DNA of 64,000 nucleotides, taken from positions 277,271 to 341,270 of the forward strand of contig JAKPOU010000042.1 of the NCBI GenBank assembly GCA_029547705.1, written 5' to 3'. Below the pieces are notes generated by a model, which was not told the origin of the DNA, searched no databases, and worked only from the letters and a program-made list of their open reading frames with translations. Shown piece by piece: positions 8,912-17,543 of the stretch. Both the position numbers and the translations under genes were made by a program. This DNA is from Bacteroidota bacterium. Its GTDB lineage: Bacteria > Bacteroidota > Bacteroidia > Bacteroidales > VadinHA17. Each line of letters begins with the position of its first letter. Position 1 is the stretch's first letter.

Positions 8912-9538
8912 TTATGTTATCAGGTAGAAGAGGGGAAAGATAAAGACCCATATAATGACAACCAGATACCAGTATAAACCCTTCCTGCGGGCGGAGTCAT
9001 AATTCCCTGAATCTGTTTTTCCCCTGATTATGCCGCGCATAAGGAATCCAATCACTGCAAGGCCAATAATAACATGCAGTGCATGCAGTCCTGTTATGAA
9101 AAAGTACAGGCCATAAAAAAGAACATCCCCCGGGCCGCGGAGAGCGAGCACGGAAGAGGCAGGATAGATCCCGGCCCTTATATGCTGCTGCCATTCAAAA
9201 CAGCCTGTAAGCAGGAACAGGATTCCGAGCAGGATGGTTATGCCGGTAAGCTGCTGTGCAAGCCTTTTGTTGTCCTGACGGATTGCATCAAACGATTTTG
9301 CAAGGGTGGCACTGCTGATCAGCAGGATGACTGTGCTCACCGTACCTCTTGCCAGGGATAATCCGCCGGAGGCAAAATGAAATGCCTGGGCATAGCTGAT
9401 ACGGTATGCCAGGTAAACGATAAACAACAGTCCGAAAAAGAGCATCTCGGCAGAAAGGAAAAGCAGCATCCCGGAACTGAATGACCGATTGTTGTTAAGC
9501 ACTGTTGAAGGCATATTCATCTGGAGTTGATGGCACAT
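8912..9538 (-). CDS. Heme-copper oxidase subunit III-like protein (CoxC/NorE type), orphan
   Basis: This 208-residue protein has five transmembrane helices and matches the short form of oxidase subunit III. The LSAEMLFFGLLF helix, with its conserved glutamate, and the FFITGLHALHVIIGL helix are family hallmarks. The C-terminal helix reads YWYLVVIIWVFIFPLFYL, where most family members have Tyr-Trp-His-x-Val-Asp; both the His and the Asp are replaced. No subunit I or II gene is within reach, and the gene points toward actF. It may serve an oxidase encoded elsewhere, or act like NorE beside a nitric oxide reductase. The family is clear; the partner is unknown. Confidence 0.82.
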   Translation of the reverse strand: MCHQLQMNMPSTVLNNNRSFSSGMLLFLSAEMLFFGLLFIVYLAYRISYAQAFHFASGGLSLARGTVSTVILLISSATLAKSFDAIRQDNKRLAQQLTGITILLGILFLLTGCFEWQQHIRAGIYPASSVLALRGPGDVLFYGLYFFITGLHALHVIIGLAVIGFLMRGIIRGKTDSGNYDSARRKGLYWYLVVIIWVFIFPLFYLIT

Positions 9539-9550
9539 TTAGCGTCGCGT

Positions 9551-9575
9551 GATCCTGCATGAGGCAGGCCGGATC
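9551..9575. repeat. Imperfect hairpin upstream of the subunit III gene
   Basis: GATCCTGC and GCAGG...GGATC face each other around a short ATGAG loop. On the minus strand it lies about 85 bases after the TonB-receptor stop and just before the subunit III start. It could help end the receptor transcript, but there is no T-run after it. Confidence 0.35.
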
Positions 9576-9660
9576 ATCGTTTAAAGATAAAACTATTAAT
9601 TTCCAAATCCAAAGCTGAAAAATCCCAAATGAATAAAAACATGAACAGGTCCGTGTATTA

Positions 9661-11895
9661 TTATAAATTCCCTGACAGGCGGATACTGAAATTCCTGTGT
9701 GGCTGAATGTCGCCAGGCCTGCCCATATATTCGGTGTTTGTAAAGTTTTTAACCACAAATGACAGGTTGAGCCGCGGACTGATGATATATCCGGCAGAGA
9801 CATCAAGTACGGCATGGCCCCTGTTATTCCTGTTCCAGTATTCATAAAAGCCCGGCAGAAAGAGTTCACGTGTGAGGGGCTCGAGAAACACATTGTCAAT
9901 GTTCAGAATTTTTGAGCGTATATTCAGACCCGAACCCAGGGTGAAGGACTTCCAGCTTGAGTTTACATACAGCTTGACTGAATGCTTCCTTCTGTATTTC
10001 AGGAAGACTATCTTATCGCTGTACCTGTTGCTGATATCCCTCGGAAAGGTGTAGGCATAGCCTCCGGTGGATGAGATATTCACCCTGTTAAGGCGTGTTT
10101 CAAAAGCAAATTCAAACTCACTGCCGTAGATCCTGGCCTGTTCCAGGTTGTCTGCCCTGAAACCGACACCTTCACCGTGATAGCTGGCAAACAGGAATTC
10201 GATCAGGTTTGAATTCTGCATGAGAAAGAATGACAGGTCGGCCTGGCCCGCAGTTTTTCCCAGTAGAAACGCCTGCTTGACCCCCAGTTCGGTACTCCAT
10301 CCCTTTTCAGCCAGGATTCCCGGATTTGGAATTATCTTCACGGACCCCAGGGTGGTTGATGCATATTTCTCGGCAATGGAAGGGTAGCGGTAGCCCTGGC
10401 CGAATGAGGCTCTCAGGTATGTGTATTCCGCGGCTTGGAAATTGATACCCGCCCTCAGGATGGGAGTAAGCCTGTCACTGACCCCGTCAAGTGAGAAATG
10501 CTCAAGCCTCAGTCCGGCAACAGCCTTGAGACGGTTTACGGGCCTTATTTCAACCTGTGAAAAACCGGCAAGATTAAGTCCGTGATGATCCCCGAAAAAC
10601 TCTGAATTTACCAGACTGTAATTTTCTGTCAGGCCGGAAGTTATATCAAGGAAATCTGTTATTCTGCACCACAGCTGATACTCTGAATAAAGATTCACGG
10701 CATCACTGTTGTTCTTTTCATTCCTGGGAAGCCTGTTCCTGTCGGAACGGAACCTGATTTTCAGGTCATGTCTTGTCCTTTCATTCTTTCTCAGGGAAAT
10801 GAAGGGGTCGATTGTAATGAAATTTCCCCGGAACTCCGCAGCGGTTGCTTCCGATTGCCTGAGGGCCCCTGTCCGGGCATTCTCCCATAATACGAAATCT
10901 GTCTTGTGGGTGCTTCCCGCACTTATGTTCAACCCGTAATTAAGTCCTTCCACCTTTGTGCTGAAGTGTTTCAGCCTGAGACTTATCCTGCCCAGGTTCT
11001 CCCCGTTCAGCCTCCTGTATCCTTCGTCCGTCATGAAATACGCACTCATGCCTATGTCGGTTTTTCCGAACTTCTGAAGGTGTGAAAGGGAGGTGTTTGT
11101 AAAGAACCTGGGAGTATTCCACCATTTCCATTCGCGGTTACGGGGCCTGCCAAATATTCCCGCCTCGGTATGGAATTTTGTCACAGGGGTATTGCTGGCG
11201 TCAGCACTTCTGAAATTTATGATTCCGTTAAGAGCTGAAGAACCGTATAATACAGAGGATGCTCCCTTGATCACCTCGATACGGGAAAGGTTTTCGAGCG
11301 GCAGGAACTGCCATTTAATGTTTCCGGCGTCAGCGGAATTGAAGGGCAGTCCGTCGATAAGTGCAAGAACACGGCTTCCCGCCCCGTAACTGAATCCGCT
11401 TCCTCCCCTTACCGACGCCTGGCCGTCCATCACGTCAATTCCGGGATTCTTGCCTATCAGTTCCCTTGCGTCGCTTATATGGTTGTCAGAAAGAAAGGAG
11501 TTTTTTATAACAGACATTGAAACACTGAGCTCTGCAACTTTCTGCTCAGTTCTGTTAGCGCTCACAACAACCTGGTCAATCTCACTGACCAGTGTTTCAA
11601 GGCTGATGTCAAGTTCCACCGTCTCATCCGCTCTCACCGTGACATCCCTTGTAACCGTGGCATAGCCCACAAACTGGAATACCACCCTGACCCTGCCCGA
11701 AACATCTGCAATGAAGTAATAGCCTGAATCATTGGTGGTTGTTCCGCGGTTGCTTCCGTAAATAACATAAACACCTGCAAGAGGTTCACCATGTTCGCTG
11801 TCAATCACTCTTCCCTTTATGTTGCCTTCCGCACCTGAAGCCAGTGAACAGCAACACAGAATACAGAGAATGACAGTGAGGAAATGGCGTATCAT
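9661..11895 (-). CDS. TonB-dependent outer-membrane receptor with carboxypeptidase-like regulatory domain
   Basis: This 744-residue protein has a signal peptide, then a CarboxypepD_reg-like beta domain (IKGRVIDSEHGEPLAGVYV, residues 25-105), then a plug domain (ELIGKNPGIDVMDGQASVRGGSG, IEVIKGASSVLYGSSALNG) and a long beta-barrel. It is shorter than the SusC proteins in this window and has no SusD partner, so it belongs with the FepA/BtuB/heme-type receptors rather than with glycan importers. The substrate cannot be read from the sequence; no cobalamin riboswitch is visible upstream. Its start overlaps by 4 bp the stop of a small lipoprotein gene, which suggests the two work together. Confidence 0.88.
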   Translation of the reverse strand: MIRHFLTVILCILCCCSLASGAEGNIKGRVIDSEHGEPLAGVYVIYGSNRGTTTNDSGYYFIADVSGRVRVVFQFVGYATVTRDVTVRADETVELDISLETLVSEIDQVVVSANRTEQKVAELSVSMSVIKNSFLSDNHISDARELIGKNPGIDVMDGQASVRGGSGFSYGAGSRVLALIDGLPFNSADAGNIKWQFLPLENLSRIEVIKGASSVLYGSSALNGIINFRSADASNTPVTKFHTEAGIFGRPRNREWKWWNTPRFFTNTSLSHLQKFGKTDIGMSAYFMTDEGYRRLNGENLGRISLRLKHFSTKVEGLNYGLNISAGSTHKTDFVLWENARTGALRQSEATAAEFRGNFITIDPFISLRKNERTRHDLKIRFRSDRNRLPRNEKNNSDAVNLYSEYQLWCRITDFLDITSGLTENYSLVNSEFFGDHHGLNLAGFSQVEIRPVNRLKAVAGLRLEHFSLDGVSDRLTPILRAGINFQAAEYTYLRASFGQGYRYPSIAEKYASTTLGSVKIIPNPGILAEKGWSTELGVKQAFLLGKTAGQADLSFFLMQNSNLIEFLFASYHGEGVGFRADNLEQARIYGSEFEFAFETRLNRVNISSTGGYAYTFPRDISNRYSDKIVFLKYRRKHSVKLYVNSSWKSFTLGSGLNIRSKILNIDNVFLEPLTRELFLPGFYEYWNRNNRGHAVLDVSAGYIISPRLNLSFVVKNFTNTEYMGRPGDIQPHRNFSIRLSGNL

Positions 11896-12302
11896 CTTGC
11901 TTTGAAGATCATGATTACATCAGCTGATTCTGCAGGATTCTGCGGATTGAGAATGGTAGTGGATATTTTCAGGGTCACGGAAGTCAGTTCAATTATTTCC
12001 GTTACTATCGGAATGGGCACTGTTGTTGTGGTTATGATGATTTCCGTTTCAGCATCATTGAATTTCCACTCTCCGGTAAAACTTCCGAAATATCCTGTTC
12101 CGTCCTTATGGAATTTTGCATCTCCGGTGAAGTCATTCAGAAAGTCCCAGTCTCCCTCAGGCTTTACACCGTTTACAAGAATGGATTCGCTGACCCACAC
12201 GGGTGTCGTCAGAAGCCTGAAGCGTTCAGATTCCTTTTCCTTGCTGCATGCCGTCAGCAGCAGGGCAATTGCGATGAAAGATAGGCAAATAGTTCTTCTC
12301 AT
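11892..12302 (-). CDS. Small lipoprotein coupled to the TonB receptor
   Basis: This 136-residue protein has a lipoprotein signal ending at Cys19 (LLLTAC). The mature part is rich in alternating beta strands, with short repeats of Thr/Ile/Val and a GTGYFGSFTGEWKFND stretch that recalls lipocalin-like small lipoproteins of Bacteroidota. I do not recognise a family with certainty. The gene overlaps the TonB receptor start by 4 bp (ATGA). A role as an accessory surface or periplasmic binding protein is inferred from that coupling only. Confidence 0.72.
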   Translation of the reverse strand: MRRTICLSFIAIALLLTACSKEKESERFRLLTTPVWVSESILVNGVKPEGDWDFLNDFTGDAKFHKDGTGYFGSFTGEWKFNDAETEIIITTTTVPIPIVTEIIELTSVTLKISTTILNPQNPAESADVIMIFKAR

Positions 12303-12637
12303 TATGATTCAATTTTTAATACAATCATGCCAGGTTTACATGAAAGGTCTCCAACAAAGTATCATGGCCCTGTCTCTGATTGCAAAATTACGAATTTCAT
12401 GGCAGTATTGTCATTTCCTGTTACCGGGAATTTACAATCGCGGATAAGGCAGGGCGAAAATATATCCCTGTGGAAATTTCAATCATCACATTTCTTTTCT
12501 ATTTTTGAATTAACAATCAGCAAGAAGCATAAAATTCAACGGCTCTGAAAACACTGACCGGTATGAATGTTGCATGATGTTGCTGTTTTTTATTTGACAA
12601 TGCAGGTTGCCAGGATGTTATATGAAAAATAAGAAAT
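12303..12637. other. Divergent intergenic region
   Basis: This 335-bp stretch separates the minus-strand lipoprotein/TonB operon from the plus-strand GATase-like gene. It probably holds both promoters. A TAATTTTG box faces the lipoprotein gene, and a TTGACA...TATATG pair (19-bp spacer) sits just before the plus-strand start. No riboswitch or small gene was recognised. Confidence 0.5.
12383..12390 (-). promoter_or_regulatory. Possible -7 box for the lipoprotein/TonB operon
   Basis: On the minus strand this reads TAATTTTG, a full match to the Bacteroidota -7 consensus TAnnTTTG, about 80 bases before the lipoprotein start. No good TTTG -33 element lies at the expected distance, so support is weak. 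Confidence 0.25.
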
Positions 12638-13447
12638 ATGAAAAGCACAGTGAAAAATAAGGGCGGGACTTTGATCCTGTTTGTACTGTTATCAGCATTG
12701 TTTTTTCCCCGGAATGCCTGCAGCCAGCCGGTAGTTGCCCTGGATAACTGGTTCAACCGGGAAATACATCCCAGAACCGGCATTCCCTATCATTATCTGT
12801 GGACCGATACAGAATTCAGCGGATATTCCGAATGGGGCAGAATATTTAAAGCCCGCGGCGCCGTGATAACAACCATTGAGAAACCGCTCCGTTCAGTACT
12901 TAACGATGCAGATGTCTATATAATTGTTGATCCTGATACGACAACCGAGTCAGCATCACCGAATTACATACTTCCCGAGGATATACGTGTGATAAAGAGG
13001 TGGGTCAGGAAGGGGGGAGTTCTTGCCATCTTTGCCAATGACGGGCCGAACTGTGAATTCACGCATCTCAATAAACTTGCGTCAAAATTCGGAATCAGAT
13101 TCAATCATGTTTCACTCTATCCTGTCACTAACAACGACTGGGAAATGGGAGCAATAACCAACCTGCCCGATCATCCGCTTTTCAGGGGAGTGTCAAAGAT
13201 CTATCTCAAGGAAATTTCGGATATGAAGCTTAAAAGGCAGGCCAGACCGGTCCTGACAGCTGGCGGAAGAGTGCTGATGGCGGAAAACGATTTCGGAAAG
13301 GGGTATGTATTTGCCGTCGGAGATCCCTGGCTCTACAATGAATATATTGACCATGCCCTTCTTCCGGAAAGCTTTGAGAACCTGAAAGCGGCAAAGAATC
13401 TTACGGATCTCCTGCTGGAGAAGACGGGTAAAAAGGCACGGGAATAA
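12638..13447 (+). CDS. Secreted GATase-like (DUF4350-type) protein, stand-alone
   Basis: This 269-residue protein has a signal peptide ending near residue 30. The mature part matches what I remember of the GATase-like module often fused to GH88/GH105 unsaturated glucuronyl or rhamnogalacturonyl hydrolases in Bacteroidota. Shared phrases include VVALDNWFNRE, the DADVYIIVDPDT strand, RKGGVLAIFANDGPNCEF and VSKIYLKEIS. Here it is separate, and no GH88/GH105 gene is in the window. The fold is usually non-catalytic or of unknown function. It sits 85 bp before the serine hydrolase gene on the same strand. Confidence 0.65.
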   Translation: MKSTVKNKGGTLILFVLLSALFFPRNACSQPVVALDNWFNREIHPRTGIPYHYLWTDTEFSGYSEWGRIFKARGAVITTIEKPLRSVLNDADVYIIVDPDTTTESASPNYILPEDIRVIKRWVRKGGVLAIFANDGPNCEFTHLNKLASKFGIRFNHVSLYPVTNNDWEMGAITNLPDHPLFRGVSKIYLKEISDMKLKRQARPVLTAGGRVLMAENDFGKGYVFAVGDPWLYNEYIDHALLPESFENLKAAKNLTDLLLEKTGKKARE

Positions 13448-13532
13448 AAAGAGTGCTTGGATGGACTGAGGTGAAGTCAGTCAGCTGTCCGGCAACAATA
13501 CAGGTTAATCACATTTTTTAAAATATCATAAA

Positions 13533-14804
13533 ATGAAACAATCGATTATTATTGTACTTGCAGTCACTTTTCTTGTCCTTGTTTCCTGCAATAATGTCAC
13601 TGTTCCCGGCCTTCATCCGGGTTCCCCGGAATCGGCAGGGGTTTCTGCCGGCCGCCTGGCCCGTATTGACACTGTGCTGAAGGAATATATTGACAGCGGG
13701 TGGATAGCAGGCGCAGTCGGATTTATTTCCCGCAACGGCAAAATAATCTATCACAAAGCCTTTGGAGTAAGCGATATTGAAAACAATACTCCCATGCGGA
13801 CAGATAATATTTTCAGGATAGCTTCCCAGACAAAAGCCATAGTCAGTGTCGGTATGATGATGTTGTACGAGGAGGGAAAATTCCTGCTTGATGATCCGGT
13901 CTCAAAATATATTCCCGAATTCAAAAACCCGGCGGTACTGGACAAGTTCAGTGAAAGGGATACAAGCTATACCACCCTGCCTGCAAGACGGGAGATTACA
14001 ATAAGAGATCTTTTCACGCATACCTCGGGCATTGATTATGCCGGCATCGGTTCGGATGTGATGAGGAAGATATATACAAAGGGGGGAATAAGAGGCGGAT
14101 TCGGAGGCGATGAAGTCACTATAGGGGATGATATGGTACGTCTGGGAAAAATGCCGCTTGTCCATCATCCCGGAGAAAAATTCACCTATGGCCTGAACGT
14201 GGATGTGATAGGTTATCTGATCGAAATACTGTCGGGTGAAAAACTTGATATCTGGCTGAAGAAACGGCTTTTCGGGCCCCTGGGAATGAATGACACCTGG
14301 TTTTACCTGCCCCCTGACAGGCATGGCAGACTGGTGAAGGTGAGCACTGAAAACAGGGAAGGGAAGGCAGTGTCAATGCCTCAGAACCTTGCTGATTATC
14401 CGCTGCTTGCAGGAGGAAAGTATTTTTCGGGAGGGGCAGGTCTGAGTTCCACCACGGGCGACTATGCCATATTCCTCCAGATGCTGCTGAACAGGGGCGT
14501 ATACAATGGCAAAAGGCTCCTGGCAAGGAGAACCGTTGAACTTATTACCTCAAACCAGATAGGTGATCTGAGCATAGGCCGTAACAAGTTCGGACTGGGT
14601 TTTGAAATAATGACGGAAGAAGGTCAGGCACAGCTTGGTATAACTGAAGGCTCCTTTTCATGGGGAGGTTATTACGGAACCATTTACTGGGCTGATCCGA
14701 AGGAAAGGCTCGTCGGTCAGCTGTACATGCAGCAGGTTCCGATCAGCCACAGTGATATTGAAAATAAATTCAAGGCAATGGTCTACCAGGCACTGGACGA
14801 CTGA
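13533..14804 (+). CDS. Serine hydrolase lipoprotein, class C beta-lactamase/esterase family
   Basis: This 423-residue lipoprotein has its lipobox at Cys19 (LVLVSC). The family fold shows the nucleophile motif SQTK at residues 98-101, the conserved LFTHTSG at about 169-175, and a tyrosine motif YGLN at 219-222. A glycine-rich WGGYYGT segment near the end takes the place of the third motif. Members cleave esters or peptide-like substrates in the periplasm or at the surface; a true beta-lactamase role is not implied. It follows the GATase-like gene and may be co-transcribed. No partner enzyme indicates the substrate. Confidence 0.85.
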   Translation: MKQSIIIVLAVTFLVLVSCNNVTVPGLHPGSPESAGVSAGRLARIDTVLKEYIDSGWIAGAVGFISRNGKIIYHKAFGVSDIENNTPMRTDNIFRIASQTKAIVSVGMMMLYEEGKFLLDDPVSKYIPEFKNPAVLDKFSERDTSYTTLPARREITIRDLFTHTSGIDYAGIGSDVMRKIYTKGGIRGGFGGDEVTIGDDMVRLGKMPLVHHPGEKFTYGLNVDVIGYLIEILSGEKLDIWLKKRLFGPLGMNDTWFYLPPDRHGRLVKVSTENREGKAVSMPQNLADYPLLAGGKYFSGGAGLSSTTGDYAIFLQMLLNRGVYNGKRLLARRTVELITSNQIGDLSIGRNKFGLGFEIMTEEGQAQLGITEGSFSWGGYYGTIYWADPKERLVGQLYMQQVPISHSDIENKFKAMVYQALDD

Positions 14805-15216
14805 ATCACAGCTGCCGTATTTCCTCAGAATTTATACAGGCCGTGGTTTGCAGATTCACGAGGATGCTGCCCGGAGATTGTGTACGGTAATACAGCCCGG
14901 AGAAAACAGGAAAACTGTTCTTCCAGATCGTCGGTCACGACTGCGTGACTCTATTGCCGCGTTTATTCCATTACGGATATCTGTTACCCAGTTCCATAAC
15001 TCTTGGTATAGATTCTATGGTAGCCCGACCGGCAGTAAATGGCTTGCCTCCGGTACATTTAAGGTTGTTCTGCTTATTTCGTTTCATACTCAGCACATAA
15101 TGAAACTTCACAACCCCCTTCCACCATACTTCCCTTGTATAATGGTGCAGTATTTCAACTGCCGGTTCAAAAAACGGCGACGATTTCTCATTATTGAGAT
15201 GATCGTTTCCTGGCGC

Positions 15217-15333
15217 ACTTATATTAATAGCCTATTCCTGATTAGGCCTGACAATCTTAAGATCTTTCAACAAATATGGTCTGATATATTCTGCCTGTCC
15301 AGGCCGGCTCAGGTTCTTCTTAGGTATAATGGC
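15217..15333 (-). pseudogene. IS3-family transposase (OrfB) remnant
   Basis: Reading the minus strand gives KKNLSRPGQAEY, then PYLLKDLKIVRPNQ, a stop codon, then AINIS. This matches the OrfB stretch before the first catalytic Asp, usually PYLLrxLkIxRPNQVWxxDIT. The frame is broken by a TAG, and the Asp codon has become Asn. No inverted ends or target duplication can be seen, so only a fragment survives. It lies just beyond the 3' end of sus locus 1. Confidence 0.68.
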
Positions 15334-15354
15334 GGATATTCATTCGATTTAAAG

Positions 15355-15390
15355 TTTAAAGAGACTGCCCCTAAAGACAGCCTCTTTAAA
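15355..15390 (-). terminator. Terminator hairpin of sus locus 1
   Basis: TTTAAAGAG and CTCTTTAAA pair exactly, with an inner CTG/CAG continuation around a loop of ten bases. It stands 25 bases after the stop of the last gene of locus 1 and is followed on the minus strand by a T/A-rich run, as expected of an intrinsic terminator. Confidence 0.7.
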
Positions 15391-15415
15391 AACTATTTGT
15401 GAAAAAGAAAGTACA

Positions 15416-15865
15416 TTATGGGGCTGCTTTAAGCACAATTGATATTATGCCTGAATCTGTTGCTCCGGAAAATACAACGGTTACAGCATCACCAACATTT
15501 AACAAATGTGCTTCCGTTCTGGTATAAGTTACTGATGTTTTAAGATCAGCCCCAACCGTAATACTTTTTTCGCTACCGGCTACCGGCAGAAGTTGTTTGG
15601 CACCAGTTGGATTCCAACTGGGTACCTGCTGTTGTAAAACAGTAGCCTTCATAACATCTCCGGATTTTGCATTTGGAAAATAGCAGTTAATTGTAAATGA
15701 ATCATCAGCAGTTGTAACTCCGGTAGAAGTTATTATTGATATTTTGGTAATATAAACATTACCGTTCTCATCATAAGGGATGTCGTAATAAGGTTGTTTC
15801 GTACAACCTGTCATTATCGCTATTGCAGCAATGAATGAAAGTGTTATAATAATTTTCGCTTTCAT
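15416..15865 (-). CDS. Short SusE/SGBP-like lipoprotein, sus locus 1
   Basis: This 149-residue lipoprotein has its lipobox at Cys21 (AIMTGC). It aligns by eye with the first ~150 residues of the 392-residue lipoprotein of locus 2: YDIPYDENGN against YDIPRDAGGK, PNAKSGDVM against PNAKSGDIM, and SITVGADLKTSVTYTRTEA against TATVGSDLKATITFTRTEA. It is the third gene of a susC-susD-lipoprotein operon, so a role as a surface glycan-binding protein is inferred. It carries only the N-terminal beta domain and lacks the extra domains of its paralogue. The gap to susD is 31 bp. Confidence 0.75.
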   Translation of the reverse strand: MKAKIIITLSFIAAIAIMTGCTKQPYYDIPYDENGNVYITKISIITSTGVTTADDSFTINCYFPNAKSGDVMKATVLQQQVPSWNPTGAKQLLPVAGSEKSITVGADLKTSVTYTRTEAHLLNVGDAVTVVFSGATDSGIISIVLKAAP

Positions 15866-15896
15866 ATTTTTTAGTTAAATAATAAAAATGCAATAC

Positions 15897-17525
15897 TTAA
15901 TTTTGTTTAGTTTGTACAGGCAAATACCCACTATTCTGTGTCGCTAACCCGTTTCTGGCAATTTCATTACCAGGAATAGGTGATAATAAATGCATTGGAG
16001 CAAAAGCAAAGTTGAAAATTGCAGGCTGATGACCAATGAAATTCTGAATAGATGAAATTTCGCCATTGCCATATACAACGCATTTTCTTGTGCGACGTTG
16101 ATCCCAGAGCATTTTATTTTCGAATATCAGCTCATATGCTCTTTCAGCTAAGATTTCTTTCAGACCAACTTGATCTGCTGTATAAGTAGGAAGTAATGCC
16201 CTTTTCCTGATTTCGTTAATTCCTTTTACGATGTCGTCGTCAGATACCGACTGGCCTAATTGTCTTAACGCCCAGTTTACTTCAGTAAGATTCAACAGTA
16301 TTTCTCCATAACGGTAATGCGTCCAGTTCAGACCGGAACCATCTGTCCCTTTAACAGCCGCTTTAACGTATTGCTTATAGAGAAATGGAACATCAAAACG
16401 AACAGTATCATTTACATTGGAATATTTAGTATCCCATGTGAAGAAAAACTGACGTTCCTTTTTCCGCAAGTCATTATCAGAATAGGAATTGTAATATCCT
16501 ACCCATGGAGTAAATGTGCCGTTTTCTTCTTTTGGGGAAATCGCACTTAGCAAAGGAAGAGATGGTTGTAAAACACCATTACCCCTGAGTGTCGCGTTAT
16601 ATTGCACCTGAAATATTGCTTCCCCCTTATTGTTCATAGCCGGATCGTGCAAATCATCATAGGTCCCCAATGTATATACACTATTATACAACGCGTTAAG
16701 TTGTGTTTGTGCCTTTTTTAAGAATTCAAGACCACTTGCAACCGGATAGGTCTGCTCTGCCCAAGCTGCTGTACCGCACCAGTCTTTAGACGGATTGCTG
16801 GCTACTTCCTGATAAGGATAACCGGCAACGGTCATATACACATCTGCCAGTATTGCCCGGGCTACATCCTGTGTTACGCGACCAATCGTGGATCTGCCTG
16901 CCGGAAGATTGGCAACTGCGAATTCCAGGTCTGGAATAATTATTTCATCATAAATTGTTTTCAGACTGGTACGAGGCAACTCTGTTGCCCACACATCTGT
17001 TATTGGTTTTGTTATAAGAACAGCATCACCCCAGTAGCGAACAATACAAAAATAATAGAATGCCCTTAAGGTACGTACTTCTCCCAAAGCTTTATTAAGT
17101 TCTGTCTCACTCATCTTAATCAAAGGAAGTTGTTGGATAGAGAGATTACAGTCTTGTATACCTGAATACCAATAAAACCAGGGATTATTGTAATCGTCGA
17201 GTAAACTGCCTGTTACCTGATTGGTCGCAAATTTATTGAACAGAACGTGCGGCTCATCTGTGTATGCACCGCCAGTTGGATACTCAATTGTAGATGGAAT
17301 ATTATTTCCCCAGTCTCCTGCTCCACTAGTCCAGTCCTGCAAACGTCGGTAAGGTCCAACTGTAAAAGGTTCTTTATATTGTAAACTGGTTAGATCTGCT
17401 GCAGTAGTAAGTTGATTTGTAGGCACTTCTTTCAGAAAGTCCTCGCAACCACTAAGAGCCATCAGGAATATCACCAAAAGTATAGTGAATCTTAATGCTA
17501 TGTTGTTTTTTAATATGTATTTCAT
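15897..17525 (-). CDS. SusD-like surface glycan-binding lipoprotein, locus 1
   Basis: This 542-residue lipoprotein has its lipobox at Cys27 (MALSGC) followed by acidic residues, as in exported surface lipoproteins. Family signatures include ALGEVRTLRAFYYFCIVRYW (TPR helices), DVARAILADVYMTVAGYPYQ and ILAERAYELIFENKMLWDQR near the C-terminus. SusD caps the SusC transporter and captures oligosaccharide at the cell surface. It lies 18 bp after susC on the same strand. It is a clear paralogue of the locus 2 SusD, though its codons look richer in A+T. Which glycan it binds is not readable. Confidence 0.93.
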   Translation of the reverse strand: MKYILKNNIALRFTILLVIFLMALSGCEDFLKEVPTNQLTTAADLTSLQYKEPFTVGPYRRLQDWTSGAGDWGNNIPSTIEYPTGGAYTDEPHVLFNKFATNQVTGSLLDDYNNPWFYWYSGIQDCNLSIQQLPLIKMSETELNKALGEVRTLRAFYYFCIVRYWGDAVLITKPITDVWATELPRTSLKTIYDEIIIPDLEFAVANLPAGRSTIGRVTQDVARAILADVYMTVAGYPYQEVASNPSKDWCGTAAWAEQTYPVASGLEFLKKAQTQLNALYNSVYTLGTYDDLHDPAMNNKGEAIFQVQYNATLRGNGVLQPSLPLLSAISPKEENGTFTPWVGYYNSYSDNDLRKKERQFFFTWDTKYSNVNDTVRFDVPFLYKQYVKAAVKGTDGSGLNWTHYRYGEILLNLTEVNWALRQLGQSVSDDDIVKGINEIRKRALLPTYTADQVGLKEILAERAYELIFENKMLWDQRRTRKCVVYGNGEISSIQNFIGHQPAIFNFAFAPMHLLSPIPGNEIARNGLATQNSGYLPVQTKQN

Positions 17526-17543
17526 AATATGAAAATTTTAAAA

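Larger units (their letters stand above)
14805..15415. other. Intergenic region with a transposase remnant and a terminator
   Basis: About 610 bp without an intact gene. Its right part holds a dead IS3 transposase fragment (15217-15333, minus) and a hairpin (15355-15390). The left 400 bp translate poorly in all frames and show nothing I recognise. Confidence 0.6.

Noticed and set aside
12303..12637. Cobalamin or other riboswitch upstream of the TonB receptor
   Set aside because: No B12-box-like core or other known conserved riboswitch sequence was seen on either strand.
14752..15402. A 216-codon plus-strand open frame after the serine hydrolase
   Set aside because: It starts inside the hydrolase gene in another frame, runs antisense through the IS3 remnant and into the terminator, has an odd Arg/Phe/Trp-rich composition, and shows no family resemblance.
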